Shown one piece after another: positions 45,507 to 53,760 of a DNA stretch of 64,000 bases. The position numbers and the translations under genes are program-made. Origin of the DNA: Variovorax sp. CF079 (GTDB lineage Bacteria; Pseudomonadota; Gammaproteobacteria; Burkholderiales; Burkholderiaceae_C); assembly GCF_900101545.1 (NCBI RefSeq), contig NZ_FMZU01000002.1, forward strand, positions 1 through 64,000, in the 5' to 3' direction. The notes beneath the pieces are model-generated. The model did no database searches and was not told where the DNA came from. It saw only the letters and a program-made list of their open reading frames with translations. The number at the start of each line of letters is the position of its first letter. The first letter of the stretch is position 1.

Positions 45507-46370
45507 ATGACCCCACATCCCGCACTGTCCCTCAAGGCGCTGCTTGCCGGCGGCTCCATCGTCCAGGCGCCCGGCGCCTACGACGCGCTGAGCGCGCGGC
45601 AGATCGAGCGCGCCGGCTTCCCGGCCATCTACATGACCGGCTTCGGCGCCACCGCGTCGCGGCTGGGCCAGCCCGACATCGGCCTCTTGACCCAGACCGA
45701 AATGACCGGCCACGCGCGCGACATGGTGCGCGCCGTCGGCGTGCCGGTGATCGCCGATGCCGACACCGGATACGGCGGCCCGTCGAACATCGAGCGCACG
45801 GTGCGCGAGTACGTCCAGTCCGGCGTGGCCGCCATCCACCTCGAGGACCAGTTGGCGCCGAAGCGCTGCGGCCAGATGGCCGGCATCCGCCTGATCGATG
45901 CGCGCGAGAACGAGCGTCGGCTGCGCTGCGCGGTCGCTGCACGCGGCAGCGATCCCATGCTGATCATCGGGCGCACCGATGCGCTGCCCGCCGCCGGCAT
46001 CGACGAAGCGCTGGCGCGCGCCCGGCGCTGGCAGGACGCGGGCGTCGACCTGGTCTTCGTCGACGGCATCAAGAAGATCGCCGAGGTGGAGGCCGTGGCG
46101 CGGCAGCTGCCCGGGCCGAAGATCGTCTCCATCGTCGACGGCAACGAGACCACTGCGCTGAGCGCGTCCGATCTGCAGGCCATGGGCTTTGCCGTGGTGC
46201 TGTACGCCGTGACCGCGCTCTTCAGCGCGGCGCTGGCCGTCGAGCAGGCGCTGGCCCGCCTGCGGCAGGACGGCACGCCGCGCGATGTTCCCTCGCTGGC
46301 CTATGCCGACTTCACTCGCATCGTCGGCCTGCCGGCCCACCAGCGGCTCGACGAGCAGTTCGGTGCATGA
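45507..46370 (+). CDS. PEP mutase/isocitrate lyase superfamily protein
   Basis: A 287-residue lyase of the oxaloacetate decarboxylase / 2-methylisocitrate lyase type. The metal site DADTGYGG (Asp84, Asp86) and the gating loop LEDQLAPKRCGQ with catalytic Cys121 are present, as are the RTDA motif and the C-terminal LYAVTALFSAALAVE. The enzyme would cleave a C-C bond next to a 2-oxo or 2-hydroxy acid, or decarboxylate. It begins 1 base after SDR 2. Confidence 0.9.
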   Translation: MTPHPALSLKALLAGGSIVQAPGAYDALSARQIERAGFPAIYMTGFGATASRLGQPDIGLLTQTEMTGHARDMVRAVGVPVIADADTGYGGPSNIERTVREYVQSGVAAIHLEDQLAPKRCGQMAGIRLIDARENERRLRCAVAARGSDPMLIIGRTDALPAAGIDEALARARRWQDAGVDLVFVDGIKKIAEVEAVARQLPGPKIVSIVDGNETTALSASDLQAMGFAVVLYAVTALFSAALAVEQALARLRQDGTPRDVPSLAYADFTRIVGLPAHQRLDEQFGA

Positions 46371-46373
46371 ATG

Positions 46374-46465
46374 ACGCTCTCCCCCAGGCTTGCCCACATC
46401 GTGTGGCCGCCACCCCCCTCACTGGGGGCAACACCAGCGGCCCGGCAAAGCCGGTTCCGCGGTGT
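46374..46465. repeat. REP-like element of Comamonadaceae type inside the operon
   Basis: The block contains CCCCCAGGCTT, then a CCCCC/GGGGG stem (CCCCCTCACTGGGGG), then AGCGGCCCGGCAAAGCCGG and TTCCGCGG. This order matches a dispersed intergenic sequence familiar from Variovorax/Acidovorax-type genomes. It sits in the only large gap (200 bases) of the operon and could stabilise or partly terminate the upstream transcript. Confidence 0.65.
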
Positions 46466-46570
46466 TCCCCGAACGGGCCTCGCATCGCCGGCCGGGTGTC
46501 ATGCGCCTTGGACTATTGAGATGCATCGCTTCCCTGACCCCTTCTATTTCTTCTTGAGAAAGTCCCGACC

Positions 46571-47488
46571 GTGAACATCGTCTCTCCCGTTCCCTATGCC
46601 GGCATCTGGCCCGCGCTGCTGACCCCGCTCGATGCGAAGCTCGACATCGACATTCCGCGTTTCGCCTCGCACGCACTGCGCCTGATCGACGCCGGCTGCA
46701 CCGGCGTCACGCCCTTCGGCACCACCGGCGAAGGGCCTTCCTTCAGCGTGGCCGAGCGCATGGATGCATTGGCTGGCCTGGTGGCGCGGGGCGTACCGGC
46801 GGGGCGCATCCTGGTCTCCACCAGCTGCGCCGCACTGCCGGATGCGCTGGCGCTGACCCGGCACGCGGTCGAGCTGGGTGCCTACGGCTGCCTGCTGCTG
46901 CCGCCCTTCTTTCTGAAGGGCGTGTCCGACCAGGGTGTGATCGACGCCTACCGTTGGATCATCGACGGCGTCGGCGATGCACGGCTGCGCATCGTGCTCT
47001 ATCACATCCCGCAAGTATCGGGCGTGGGGTTGAGCCACCACGTGATCCGCACGCTGAAGACGCTGTACCCGGACACGATCGTGGGTCTCAAGGACAGCGG
47101 CTGCCGGCGCGAGGATTCGCTGGCCTACGCCGAGGCGTTCATGCCGCCGATGCAGGTGTGGGTGGGCAACGAGCCCGATCTCCAGACCCTGGCCGCACGC
47201 GGCAGCGTCGGCGCCGTCAGCGGCATTGCCAATGTCATGCCGCGCCTCGTGCAACGCCTGGTGAAGGGCTCCGGCGAGCCGGCCGCCGATCAGCAGCGCG
47301 TGCTCGCGCTGCTCCAGATCCTCGGCGGCTACGGCCTGACGGCGGCCTTCAAGGGTGTGATGGCGCTGCAGGGCGATGCGCCGGGCTGGATGCGCGTGCG
47401 TGCGCCGCTGGTGGCACTGGACGCGGCCGAATACGAGCGGCTGGCGGCGCAGCTGCGCGCCTTCGGCATCGACCGCGACCGGGACTGA
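46571..47488 (+). CDS. Dihydrodipicolinate synthase (DapA) family aldolase/lyase
   Basis: A 305-residue TIM-barrel enzyme of the NAL/DapA superfamily. The Schiff-base Lys174 is in VGLKDSG, the catalytic Tyr144 in VLYHIPQ and the carboxylate-binding GTTGEGPSF motif at 50-58. Members acting in catabolism include 2-keto-3-deoxy sugar-acid aldolases and dehydratases. A GTG start at 46571 is the best choice although the ribosome binding site is weak (AGAAAG). The PfkB kinase starts 4 bases after its stop, so the pair is co-expressed. Confidence 0.9.
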   Translation: MNIVSPVPYAGIWPALLTPLDAKLDIDIPRFASHALRLIDAGCTGVTPFGTTGEGPSFSVAERMDALAGLVARGVPAGRILVSTSCAALPDALALTRHAVELGAYGCLLLPPFFLKGVSDQGVIDAYRWIIDGVGDARLRIVLYHIPQVSGVGLSHHVIRTLKTLYPDTIVGLKDSGCRREDSLAYAEAFMPPMQVWVGNEPDLQTLAARGSVGAVSGIANVMPRLVQRLVKGSGEPAADQQRVLALLQILGGYGLTAAFKGVMALQGDAPGWMRVRAPLVALDAAEYERLAAQLRAFGIDRDRD

Positions 47489-47492
47489 GCGC

Positions 47493-48413
47493 ATGGCTGC
47501 CACGGTAGTCTGCATCGCGAGCTGGAATGCCGACCTCGTGTCGCGCATCCCGCGGCCGCTGGCGCGCGGCGAGACGCTGATGGCGGACAGCTTCGAGATC
47601 AGCCCCGGCGGCAAGGGCTCGAACGCCGCGGTCGCGGCGGCGCGCCAGGGCGCTGCCGTGGCCATCGTGGCCCGCATCGGCGAAGACGATTTCGGCCGCA
47701 TGGCGCTCGAGCTGTGGCAGGCCGAGGGCATCGACGTGCGTCACGTGGAGCGCGCCGCCGGCGAGCGCAGTGGTGTCGCGCAGATCCACGTGTTCGACGA
47801 CGGCGACAACGCGATCTCCGTGTTTCGCGGCGCCGGTGCCGGCCTCGGCGCGGCGCATGCACGGGCCGCGGCCGGCACCATGGCGGTCTGCCGGGTGGTG
47901 ATGGCCTCGTGCGAGGTGCCGCTCGGCTGCACGCTCCAGGCCTTCCGGCAGGCGCGCGGCCTCGGTGCGCTGACGCTGCTCAATCCGGCGCCGGCCATGC
48001 CCTTGCCCGACGAACTGCTGCCGCTGGTCGACGTGCTCACGCCCAATGAAGGCGAGCTGGCCGCGCTGGCCGGTCCGGCCGCGGCCTCCGTCGACGAGGC
48101 GGCGGCGCTGCTGCTGGCACGCGGCGTGGGCGCCATCGTGGTCACGCTCGGCGGCGCCGGCTGCCGTCTCTATCGGCGTGGCGAGTCCCCGCAGCAGGAG
48201 CCGGGGCATCGCGTGCCGGTGGTGGACACCATCGGCGCGGGCGACACCTTCACCGGGGCATTGGCCGCCGCGCTGGCGCGCGGCGAGCTGCTGCCCTCGG
48301 CGATGCGACTTGCCAACGCTGCGGCGGCGCAATCGGTAAGTGGCCGTGGAGCGATCGATGGCATGCCTCGGCGGCACGAATCGGACGCACTGCTGGCCAG
48401 GCGCATTGCGTAG
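47493..48413 (+). CDS. PfkB-family carbohydrate kinase
   Basis: A 306-residue ribokinase-type kinase. The substrate-side motif is SPGGKGSNAAVAAARQG and the ATP/catalytic motif DTIGAGDTFTGALAA, whose Asp acts as base. LLNPAPAMPLPDELL and LTPNEGELAAL match ribokinase more than 2-keto-3-deoxygluconate kinase. It would phosphorylate a sugar or keto-sugar derived from the transported compound. Last gene of the operon. Confidence 0.92.
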   Translation: MAATVVCIASWNADLVSRIPRPLARGETLMADSFEISPGGKGSNAAVAAARQGAAVAIVARIGEDDFGRMALELWQAEGIDVRHVERAAGERSGVAQIHVFDDGDNAISVFRGAGAGLGAAHARAAAGTMAVCRVVMASCEVPLGCTLQAFRQARGLGALTLLNPAPAMPLPDELLPLVDVLTPNEGELAALAGPAAASVDEAAALLLARGVGAIVVTLGGAGCRLYRRGESPQQEPGHRVPVVDTIGAGDTFTGALAAALARGELLPSAMRLANAAAAQSVSGRGAIDGMPRRHESDALLARRIA

Positions 48414-48457
48414 AAGCGTATGCGCGAACCGGGATTGCCGAGCGATCGAAGGGCTGC

Positions 48458-48559
48458 CTACTTGTTGCGCGCGATCACTTCGGGCATCGCCGAAGAGTGG
48501 TGGTGGGCGATCAGCCATTGGCCGTTCTGCCACTCGTAGACGAGCACGCGCCGGAGCAT
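48458..48559 (-). pseudogene. SnoaL/DUF4440-like C-terminal fragment
   Basis: A 33-residue frame containing VLVYEWQNGQWLIAHHHSSA resembles the last strand of SnoaL-like (NTF2-fold, DUF4440) proteins. Nothing of the upstream domain is present. Gene remnant between the kinase and the AraC-type gene. Confidence 0.5.
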
Positions 48560-48631
48560 GAACAACAGATGAACGAGAGGTCGGGACATCCGTCCCTGAC
48601 TCGAGATTTCCCACTCGTGAGGGTTGGCAGT

Positions 48632-49624
48632 TCAATGCCCTGGATCCGGCTGGAAGCGGTCTCTATAAGCGCCCGGGCTCATGCCGATGCGCTGCTTGAA
48701 AAGCCTGGAGAACGAACTTGTGTCGCCGTACCCGACCTGGCCGGCGACATCCTCCACGTTGAGGGCGCTGGTTTCAAGCAACGCGCGCGCGGATTCGAGG
48801 CGAAGATCCTGCAGGTACGCGAGCGGAGTCTGATCGAGTGCCGATCTGAACCGTCGGATCAGCGTCCTGTCGCTGATTCCGAGCGCCTCCGCCAGGTCCG
48901 AGATTCGCAGATCTCTGTCCATGTTGCGCTGCAGCCATTGTTGGGCGCGGTGTACGAGCGAGTCGGAATGGCTTCGCTGAACCAGGAGGGGAATGTAGGG
49001 AATCTGACTCGTCTGGCTCACGTCGATCAACATGCTTTTCGCGCATCGCGAAGACACGGCTGGTCCGATGAATCGCTCAACCACACGGAGCGCCTGCAGC
49101 AGGTAGGAGGCCGAGGCGCCCGCGCAGATCAGCCGGTCAGCCTCGGTCAGGACCGGACGCAGTTGCAGGTCCACATTCGGGAACTTGGCCCTGAATTGCC
49201 GCTCGAGCCACCAGGTGGTCGTGGCTGCGCGGCCGTCGAGCAAGCCAGTCTGCGCAAGAAGGAACGTGCCGGTGCAATTGGCCGCTATCCATGAACCCGC
49301 GCGCCACTGGCGGACAAGCCACGCGCAGGCGTCCGATTGCCTTTCCAGGAGCCGATCGAACTCGCGATGCCCCCGGTAGTGAATGCTCGGGACGAAGATC
49401 ACGTCGAATCGCTGCCGCTGCTTGATTTGCTGCGTCTGAAGCGACAGGCCATTGCTTGCCATCGCTGGCGCGCCGGACGGCGAGACGAATTGCCACTCGA
49501 AGAGCGCAGCGGCGCAACCGTCCTGGCGTCGCAGGTGCGCATTCGCGATCTGAAGAATGTCAGCGAAGCCTCCAACGCTGGACGCGTAGCAGTCATCGAA
49601 AGCCAGAATGGCAGCGCTTGGCAT
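48632..49624 (-). CDS. GlxA-type AraC-family regulator (DJ-1/PfpI + HTH)
   Basis: A 330-residue regulator. Residues about 5-185 form the DJ-1/PfpI-like domain (AAILAFDDCYASSVGGFADI, FDVIFVPSIHYRG, SWIAANCTGTFLLAQTGLLD). The C-terminal AraC DNA-binding region has both HTH units (RISDLAEALGISDRTLIRRF and VEDVAGQVGYGDTSSFSRLF), then KQRIGMSPGAYRDRF. ATG 49624 is used; the frame continues to a TTG at 49663. It is divergent from the enoyl-CoA hydratase gene by about 150 bases and is probably its activator. Confidence 0.92.
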   Translation of the reverse strand: MPSAAILAFDDCYASSVGGFADILQIANAHLRRQDGCAAALFEWQFVSPSGAPAMASNGLSLQTQQIKQRQRFDVIFVPSIHYRGHREFDRLLERQSDACAWLVRQWRAGSWIAANCTGTFLLAQTGLLDGRAATTTWWLERQFRAKFPNVDLQLRPVLTEADRLICAGASASYLLQALRVVERFIGPAVSSRCAKSMLIDVSQTSQIPYIPLLVQRSHSDSLVHRAQQWLQRNMDRDLRISDLAEALGISDRTLIRRFRSALDQTPLAYLQDLRLESARALLETSALNVEDVAGQVGYGDTSSFSRLFKQRIGMSPGAYRDRFQPDPGH

Positions 49625-49771
49625 GATTGGCGGAAGTCGCACAGTTATAGTCAGTTTCGCCAATGTACACCCGGTGTCGGGTTTCCTAAAGTGGGGGGCA
49701 GGCGGCGTTCGGCCTGGATACGAAGTTCAGGACCGGCAATCCGCCGCCGGTCGCTCAACAAAGGAGACTTC

Positions 49772-50545
49772 ATGGCTTGGAATATCGAGGTGGTGGATGG
49801 ATGCGCCGTCGTGCGCATGAACACCAACAAGGTCAACGTGCAGAATGATCAGTTCTTTGCCGACCTGCACGGCGCCTTCGATCGGCTCGAACGCGAGTTC
49901 GGCGATCTGCCGGTCGTGCTCACCGGCCAGGGCGATGTCTTCTCTGCAGGTATCGACTTCCAGTACAGCTTCGAGATTTTCGGCAGCGGAAGCGAGGAGA
50001 AGGTTCGCGACTGGTATCGGGCATACCGGCAAACCAACCTGCGGATCTTCCAGTATCCGAGGCCTACGGTCGCGGCGGTGAACGGACATGCCATCGCCGG
50101 AGGGCTGATCACCGCGCTGGACTGCGACTTCCGGATCGCCGCGCGAAAGCCGGCACGCTTCGGGCTGAACGAAGTGCCCATCGGCATCCCGATGCCTGCG
50201 GCCTACGTCGAGATCATCAAGTACGCCCTGGGCGATCAGGTCGGGGCTCTGGCAACTTTGCGTGGAAAGCTCTATGGGCTCGAAGAAGCGCAGCGCCTCG
50301 GGTTCTTTCACGAGGTCGTGGAACCCGATCAACTGCTTGCGACGGCGATCGACTACGCCAAGTGCATCACGCCTGACTGCAACACGGCCTACGCCATGTC
50401 CAAGAAGGCGCTGCAGGATGGCGTGATGAGGCAGATTGCAGAGCGAACGGTGAGCCTGGACGAGCGCCTGCCTGCCGGCATGAGCGACGAAGGCAATCGT
50501 CGCGCGCAAGATCGCCGGCGCCAAGAGATCATGCGCAAGCGGTAG
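49772..50545 (+). CDS. Enoyl-CoA hydratase/isomerase family protein
   Basis: A 257-residue crotonase-fold protein. The oxyanion segments are recognisable (LTGQGDVFSAGIDFQYSFE, VAAVNGHAIAGGLITALDCD) and FGLNEVPIGIPMPAAYVEII carries the position of the catalytic Glu (Glu in LNEVPIG). The C-terminal helix is Arg-rich. It hydrates or isomerises an acyl-CoA double bond, or cleaves a related bond. A consensus ribosome binding site (AAAGGAGA) precedes the ATG. First gene of a four-gene operon opposite the AraC-type regulator. Confidence 0.9.
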   Translation: MAWNIEVVDGCAVVRMNTNKVNVQNDQFFADLHGAFDRLEREFGDLPVVLTGQGDVFSAGIDFQYSFEIFGSGSEEKVRDWYRAYRQTNLRIFQYPRPTVAAVNGHAIAGGLITALDCDFRIAARKPARFGLNEVPIGIPMPAAYVEIIKYALGDQVGALATLRGKLYGLEEAQRLGFFHEVVEPDQLLATAIDYAKCITPDCNTAYAMSKKALQDGVMRQIAERTVSLDERLPAGMSDEGNRRAQDRRRQEIMRKR

Positions 50546-50554
50546 ACGCGCCAA

Positions 50555-51238
50555 GTGATCGACCTCTACAGCTGGCCGGCTCCGAATGGGCACAAGGCGC
50601 ACATCGTGGTTGAAGAGTTGGGGATTCCCTACCGGATCATTCCCATCGACATCACCAGTGGCGCTCAGCACGAAGAAAACTACCGTGCAATCAATCCGAA
50701 CGGCAAGATCCCGGCCATCGTGGATCACGCGCCGCTGGACGGCGGGGAGCCCGTCACGGTCTTCGAGACCGGGGCCATCCTGCTGTACCTGGCGGAAAAG
50801 GAAGGCCGCTTCATTCCTTCGGACCTGCGGCAGCGCAGCGAAGTGATCCAGTGGCTGTTCTGGCAAGTCGGCGGACTGGGTCCGATGATGGGCCAGGCCC
50901 AGCACTTCTTTCGTTATGCGTCGGAGTCCGTGCCCTATGGGGTGAGCAGGTACCAGAACGAGACGCGGCGACTTCTGAAGGTCATGGATGACCGGCTGGA
51001 GGGCCGGGAGTATCTCTGCGGTACTTACTCCATTGCCGACATGGCTTGCTTTCCCTGGATCCGCATTCACAAGATGACCGGGGTCGCGCTGTCTGACTTC
51101 CCCCGCATAGAGGCTTGGTACGGGCGAGTGCGCAGCAGGCCGGCGGTAGGGCGTGCGATGGACCTGCTGAGAGACCGCTGGGTGGATGTCACCAAGTCCG
51201 CAGAAGCCAAGCGAAATCTCTTCCGCGCACCTGACTGA
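50555..51238 (+). CDS. Glutathione S-transferase
   Basis: A 227-residue GST of the bacterial Nu/YghU-YfcG-like kind. The thioredoxin-fold N-domain has YSWPAPNGHKAHIVVEELGI, NPNGKIPAIVD and the glutathione-binding ETGAILLYLAEKEG. The helical C-domain holds FWQVGGLGPMMGQAQHFFRY and YSIADMACFPWI. It starts at GTG 50555, nine bases after the preceding stop. In this operon it probably removes an electrophilic or halogenated/aromatic intermediate. Confidence 0.9.
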   Translation: MIDLYSWPAPNGHKAHIVVEELGIPYRIIPIDITSGAQHEENYRAINPNGKIPAIVDHAPLDGGEPVTVFETGAILLYLAEKEGRFIPSDLRQRSEVIQWLFWQVGGLGPMMGQAQHFFRYASESVPYGVSRYQNETRRLLKVMDDRLEGREYLCGTYSIADMACFPWIRIHKMTGVALSDFPRIEAWYGRVRSRPAVGRAMDLLRDRWVDVTKSAEAKRNLFRAPD

Positions 51239-51240
51239 TC

Positions 51241-51861
51241 ATGAACGAGCACAACGAGCAGGTCGTCGATGCATTCGTCGACCTGCGCAGTCCCTACACC
51301 TACCTGGCGCTGCAGCCCGCGCGGACCCTGGCGCAGCAAAGCGGGGTGGCCTTCGAGTGGTGGCCGTTCATCACCGACTTTCGATCGGCGTACGGCGGAG
51401 AAGTCGAACAACGCTCGAGCCGTGATGTCGCGAAGCTGAAATACCTCTACATGGACTGCCGCCGATTGGCCGAAAGGCAGGGCCTCACGATCCGTTCCAC
51501 AACCAAACTGTGGGACGCGACGCTTGCAAGCCAGGCTCTGCTGTTCGCCAAGAGCAAGCGCCGTCTTTGGGAATTCTGTGATCCGCTTTTGGCGGCGTTC
51601 TGGCGCAGAGAGTTCGATCTGGAGTCGCCAGCGCAGATAGAAGCAGCACTTGTCCATGCCGGGCTGGAGCCGCGCGAATGGCATGAATACCTGGAGGTAC
51701 GCGCAATGCGTGACATGACAGCGGCGACGCAGCGAGCCGAAGCGCTTTGTGTTTTCGGCGCCCCTACCTTTGTCTATCGAGGTGAGCTGTTCTGGGGCGG
51801 GGATCGGCTGGATCTTCTAGCCAACGCCCTGAGTTCTCGCGAGAACAAGCTAGGCAACTGA
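51241..51861 (+). CDS. 2-hydroxychromene-2-carboxylate isomerase / kappa-GST-like protein
   Basis: A 206-residue DsbA-fold protein related to HCCA isomerases, which use glutathione. AFVDLRSPYTYLALQPA has the conserved Ser and Tyr of the active-site turn (no CxxC), and the C-terminal FGAPTFVYRGELFWGGDRLD is the family hallmark. The N-domain also has the GVAFEWWPFITDFR segment. Starts two bases after the GST stop. Together with the GST it points to glutathione-dependent steps in the pathway. Confidence 0.87.
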   Translation: MNEHNEQVVDAFVDLRSPYTYLALQPARTLAQQSGVAFEWWPFITDFRSAYGGEVEQRSSRDVAKLKYLYMDCRRLAERQGLTIRSTTKLWDATLASQALLFAKSKRRLWEFCDPLLAAFWRREFDLESPAQIEAALVHAGLEPREWHEYLEVRAMRDMTAATQRAEALCVFGAPTFVYRGELFWGGDRLDLLANALSSRENKLGN

Positions 51862-51862
51862 A

Positions 51863-52720
51863 ATGTTGCCGCAGGAATCTTTTCGGCCGCCGGAAATCGT
51901 CGATGCGTGGATGCAGTTCCCAAACGAGGGGTACCTTCTGGATCCCATGTTCGACTCCCTGCGCAGATGGCCTACTGCGTGGAAGATGCTGGCGCAGGAC
52001 AACCCCGGAGTGACTCACGAGGAGGCGCTGGGCACATTCCGCTCCCAAGGGGTCTCGCAGGTTATCGCCAGCGCCTGGTGGGGGCCTGGTGGTCCGATGA
52101 TCACGAACGACGAGGTCGCGCGCGCGGTCCGGGCAAATCCCGAATACGTCGTCGGAGTGGCATCCGTCGACATAGGCAAGCCGATGGCTGCGGTGCGGGA
52201 GTTGCGCCGCTGCGTGAAGGAACTGGGCTTCAAAGGCCTCCGCGTTCTGCCTTGGTTATGGGGGCTGCCGCCGGACGATCGCAGGTACTACTCCCTGTAT
52301 GCCGAGTGCATCGAGTTGGACATCACGTTCTGCCTTCAAGTCGGTCATGCGGGGCCAATGAAACCTTCGGAGCCCGGACGGCCCATCCCGTACCTGGACA
52401 ACGTTGCGCACGACTTCCCGGAGTTGCGCATCGTTGGAGGACACATTGGGTTCCCTTGGGTCGCCGAGATGATCTCGGTCATGATGAAGCACCCGAACGT
52501 GTATGTCGACACGTCCGCGTACAAGGCGTCTCGCTTCCCCCCGGAATTGGTCGCGTACATGCGTGGTCCGGGCAAGCACAAGGTGTTGTTCGGCACGAAC
52601 TACCCCATGCTCACGCCCGCCGAATGCCTCGCCGGCATCGATGCGCTTCAGTTGGGAGATGAAGTGCTGCCTTTGTTCCTGTCAGGCAACGCGCGACGGG
52701 CGTTCAAGCTGCAAGCTTGA
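51863..52720 (+). CDS. Amidohydrolase-2-fold protein with altered metal ligands
   Basis: A 285-residue TIM-barrel protein of the ACMSD/amidohydrolase-2 group. The usual HxH after the first strand (IDxHxH) reads IVDAWMQF, leaving Trp16 and Gln18 in place of the two His. His162 (QVGHAGPM) and His194 (VGGHIGFPW) remain, but the final FGSDYP Asp is Asn246 (FGTNYPML). A classical binuclear or mononuclear zinc site is unlikely. The protein may act as metal-independent lyase or hydrolase, or use another metal arrangement. It starts one base after the previous stop, so it is clearly part of the operon. Confidence 0.82.
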   Translation: MLPQESFRPPEIVDAWMQFPNEGYLLDPMFDSLRRWPTAWKMLAQDNPGVTHEEALGTFRSQGVSQVIASAWWGPGGPMITNDEVARAVRANPEYVVGVASVDIGKPMAAVRELRRCVKELGFKGLRVLPWLWGLPPDDRRYYSLYAECIELDITFCLQVGHAGPMKPSEPGRPIPYLDNVAHDFPELRIVGGHIGFPWVAEMISVMMKHPNVYVDTSAYKASRFPPELVAYMRGPGKHKVLFGTNYPMLTPAECLAGIDALQLGDEVLPLFLSGNARRAFKLQA

Positions 52721-52741
52721 TATTTGCATGACAGTCTCACT

Positions 52742-53752
52742 TCAGTGACTGGGGTGGGCGTGGGGCGATAGTTGCGAGCGCAACCATGCGGCCAGGTCGG
52801 CCATCACCTGGGTGCCCAGCGTCGATACCGCGGTGAAGTGAATGCACGCGTGGATGGCACCAGGGTAGTGGCGGTGCTCGGTCGGCACGCCGGCCTGCGC
52901 GATGCGCAGCGCCAGCGCATGGCCTTCGTCACGCAGCGGGTCGTGGCCCATGGTGGCCAGCCAGGTGGGCGGCAGCGTGTCCAGTGCCTGCGAGTGCAAC
53001 AAGGCGAAATCGGGGTGTCGCGCCAGCTCTTGGCGCCCGCCGAGGTAGCAGTCGACAAACCATTGCATGACACCGGTGGTGAGGAACTTGCCCTCGCCAT
53101 TCTCGACCATCGAAGGGCTCGGTTCGCTGTAGTGCTGGGCGACGGGATAGATGAGGCCCAGCGCACGCGGCGCGATCGCGCCGGCCGCACGCAGCGCCGC
53201 CACGGTGGCGAGCTGCGCGCCCGCGCTGTCGCCGGCCAGCGCGATGCGCGACGGATCGGCGCCGAGCTCGCGCGCGTGCGCGGCCACCCAACGCAGCGCA
53301 CAGGCCACGTCGTCCACCGCCGCTGGAAAGGGATGCTCGGGCGCCAGCCGGTAGTCCACCGCCACCACCACGGCGGCCACGTCATGGCACAAGGTGCGGC
53401 AAACCTTGTCGTGGGTTTCGAGGTCGCCGATCACGAAGCCGCCACCGTGCACGTAGAGCAGCAAGGGAAGCGGCCCCTCCGCGTCGGGCTGGTAGATGCG
53501 CAGCATCAAAAGGCTGCAGGGTCCGTCGATGGCACAGTCGTTCGCCGACGCGATGGTGGGTGCCTGCAGGCCCAACTGGGCGGCCAGGTCACGGTAGATC
53601 TGGCGTGCCACCAGCGGGGGCAGCGTCTCGAGTGGCGGGTTGCCTTGGGCGGCGGCTTGCGCCAGAAAGCCGGCCAGCGCCGGGTCGAGAGGCGCCGTGT
53701 CGAGCACGGTGGGGATGGAGGTGTGGGTCATTGCGATCGTCCAGGTGTTCAT
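52742..53752 (-). CDS. HSL-family alpha/beta-hydrolase (esterase/lipase)
   Basis: A 336-residue hormone-sensitive-lipase-type esterase. The oxyanion motif LLLYVHGGGFVIGD and the nucleophile elbow LAGDSAGAQLA (GDSAG) are intact. The remaining acid and base residues fit MGHDPLRDEGH (Asp) and GAIHACIHF (His). There is no clear signal peptide, so the enzyme is cytoplasmic. It would hydrolyse a short acyl ester. The start at 53752 lies 8 bases after the stop of the RND transporter, so it is the last gene of the operon whose first gene is the aldehyde dehydrogenase. MTHTSIP at 53731 is an alternative start. Confidence 0.9.
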   Translation of the reverse strand: MNTWTIAMTHTSIPTVLDTAPLDPALAGFLAQAAAQGNPPLETLPPLVARQIYRDLAAQLGLQAPTIASANDCAIDGPCSLLMLRIYQPDAEGPLPLLLYVHGGGFVIGDLETHDKVCRTLCHDVAAVVVAVDYRLAPEHPFPAAVDDVACALRWVAAHARELGADPSRIALAGDSAGAQLATVAALRAAGAIAPRALGLIYPVAQHYSEPSPSMVENGEGKFLTTGVMQWFVDCYLGGRQELARHPDFALLHSQALDTLPPTWLATMGHDPLRDEGHALALRIAQAGVPTEHRHYPGAIHACIHFTAVSTLGTQVMADLAAWLRSQLSPHAHPSH

Positions 53753-53760
53753 CTCGGTTC

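Noticed and set aside
46371..46574. Plus-strand frame of 67 residues between the lyase and the DapA-type gene
   Set aside because: It runs through the REP-like repeat and has no ribosome binding site.
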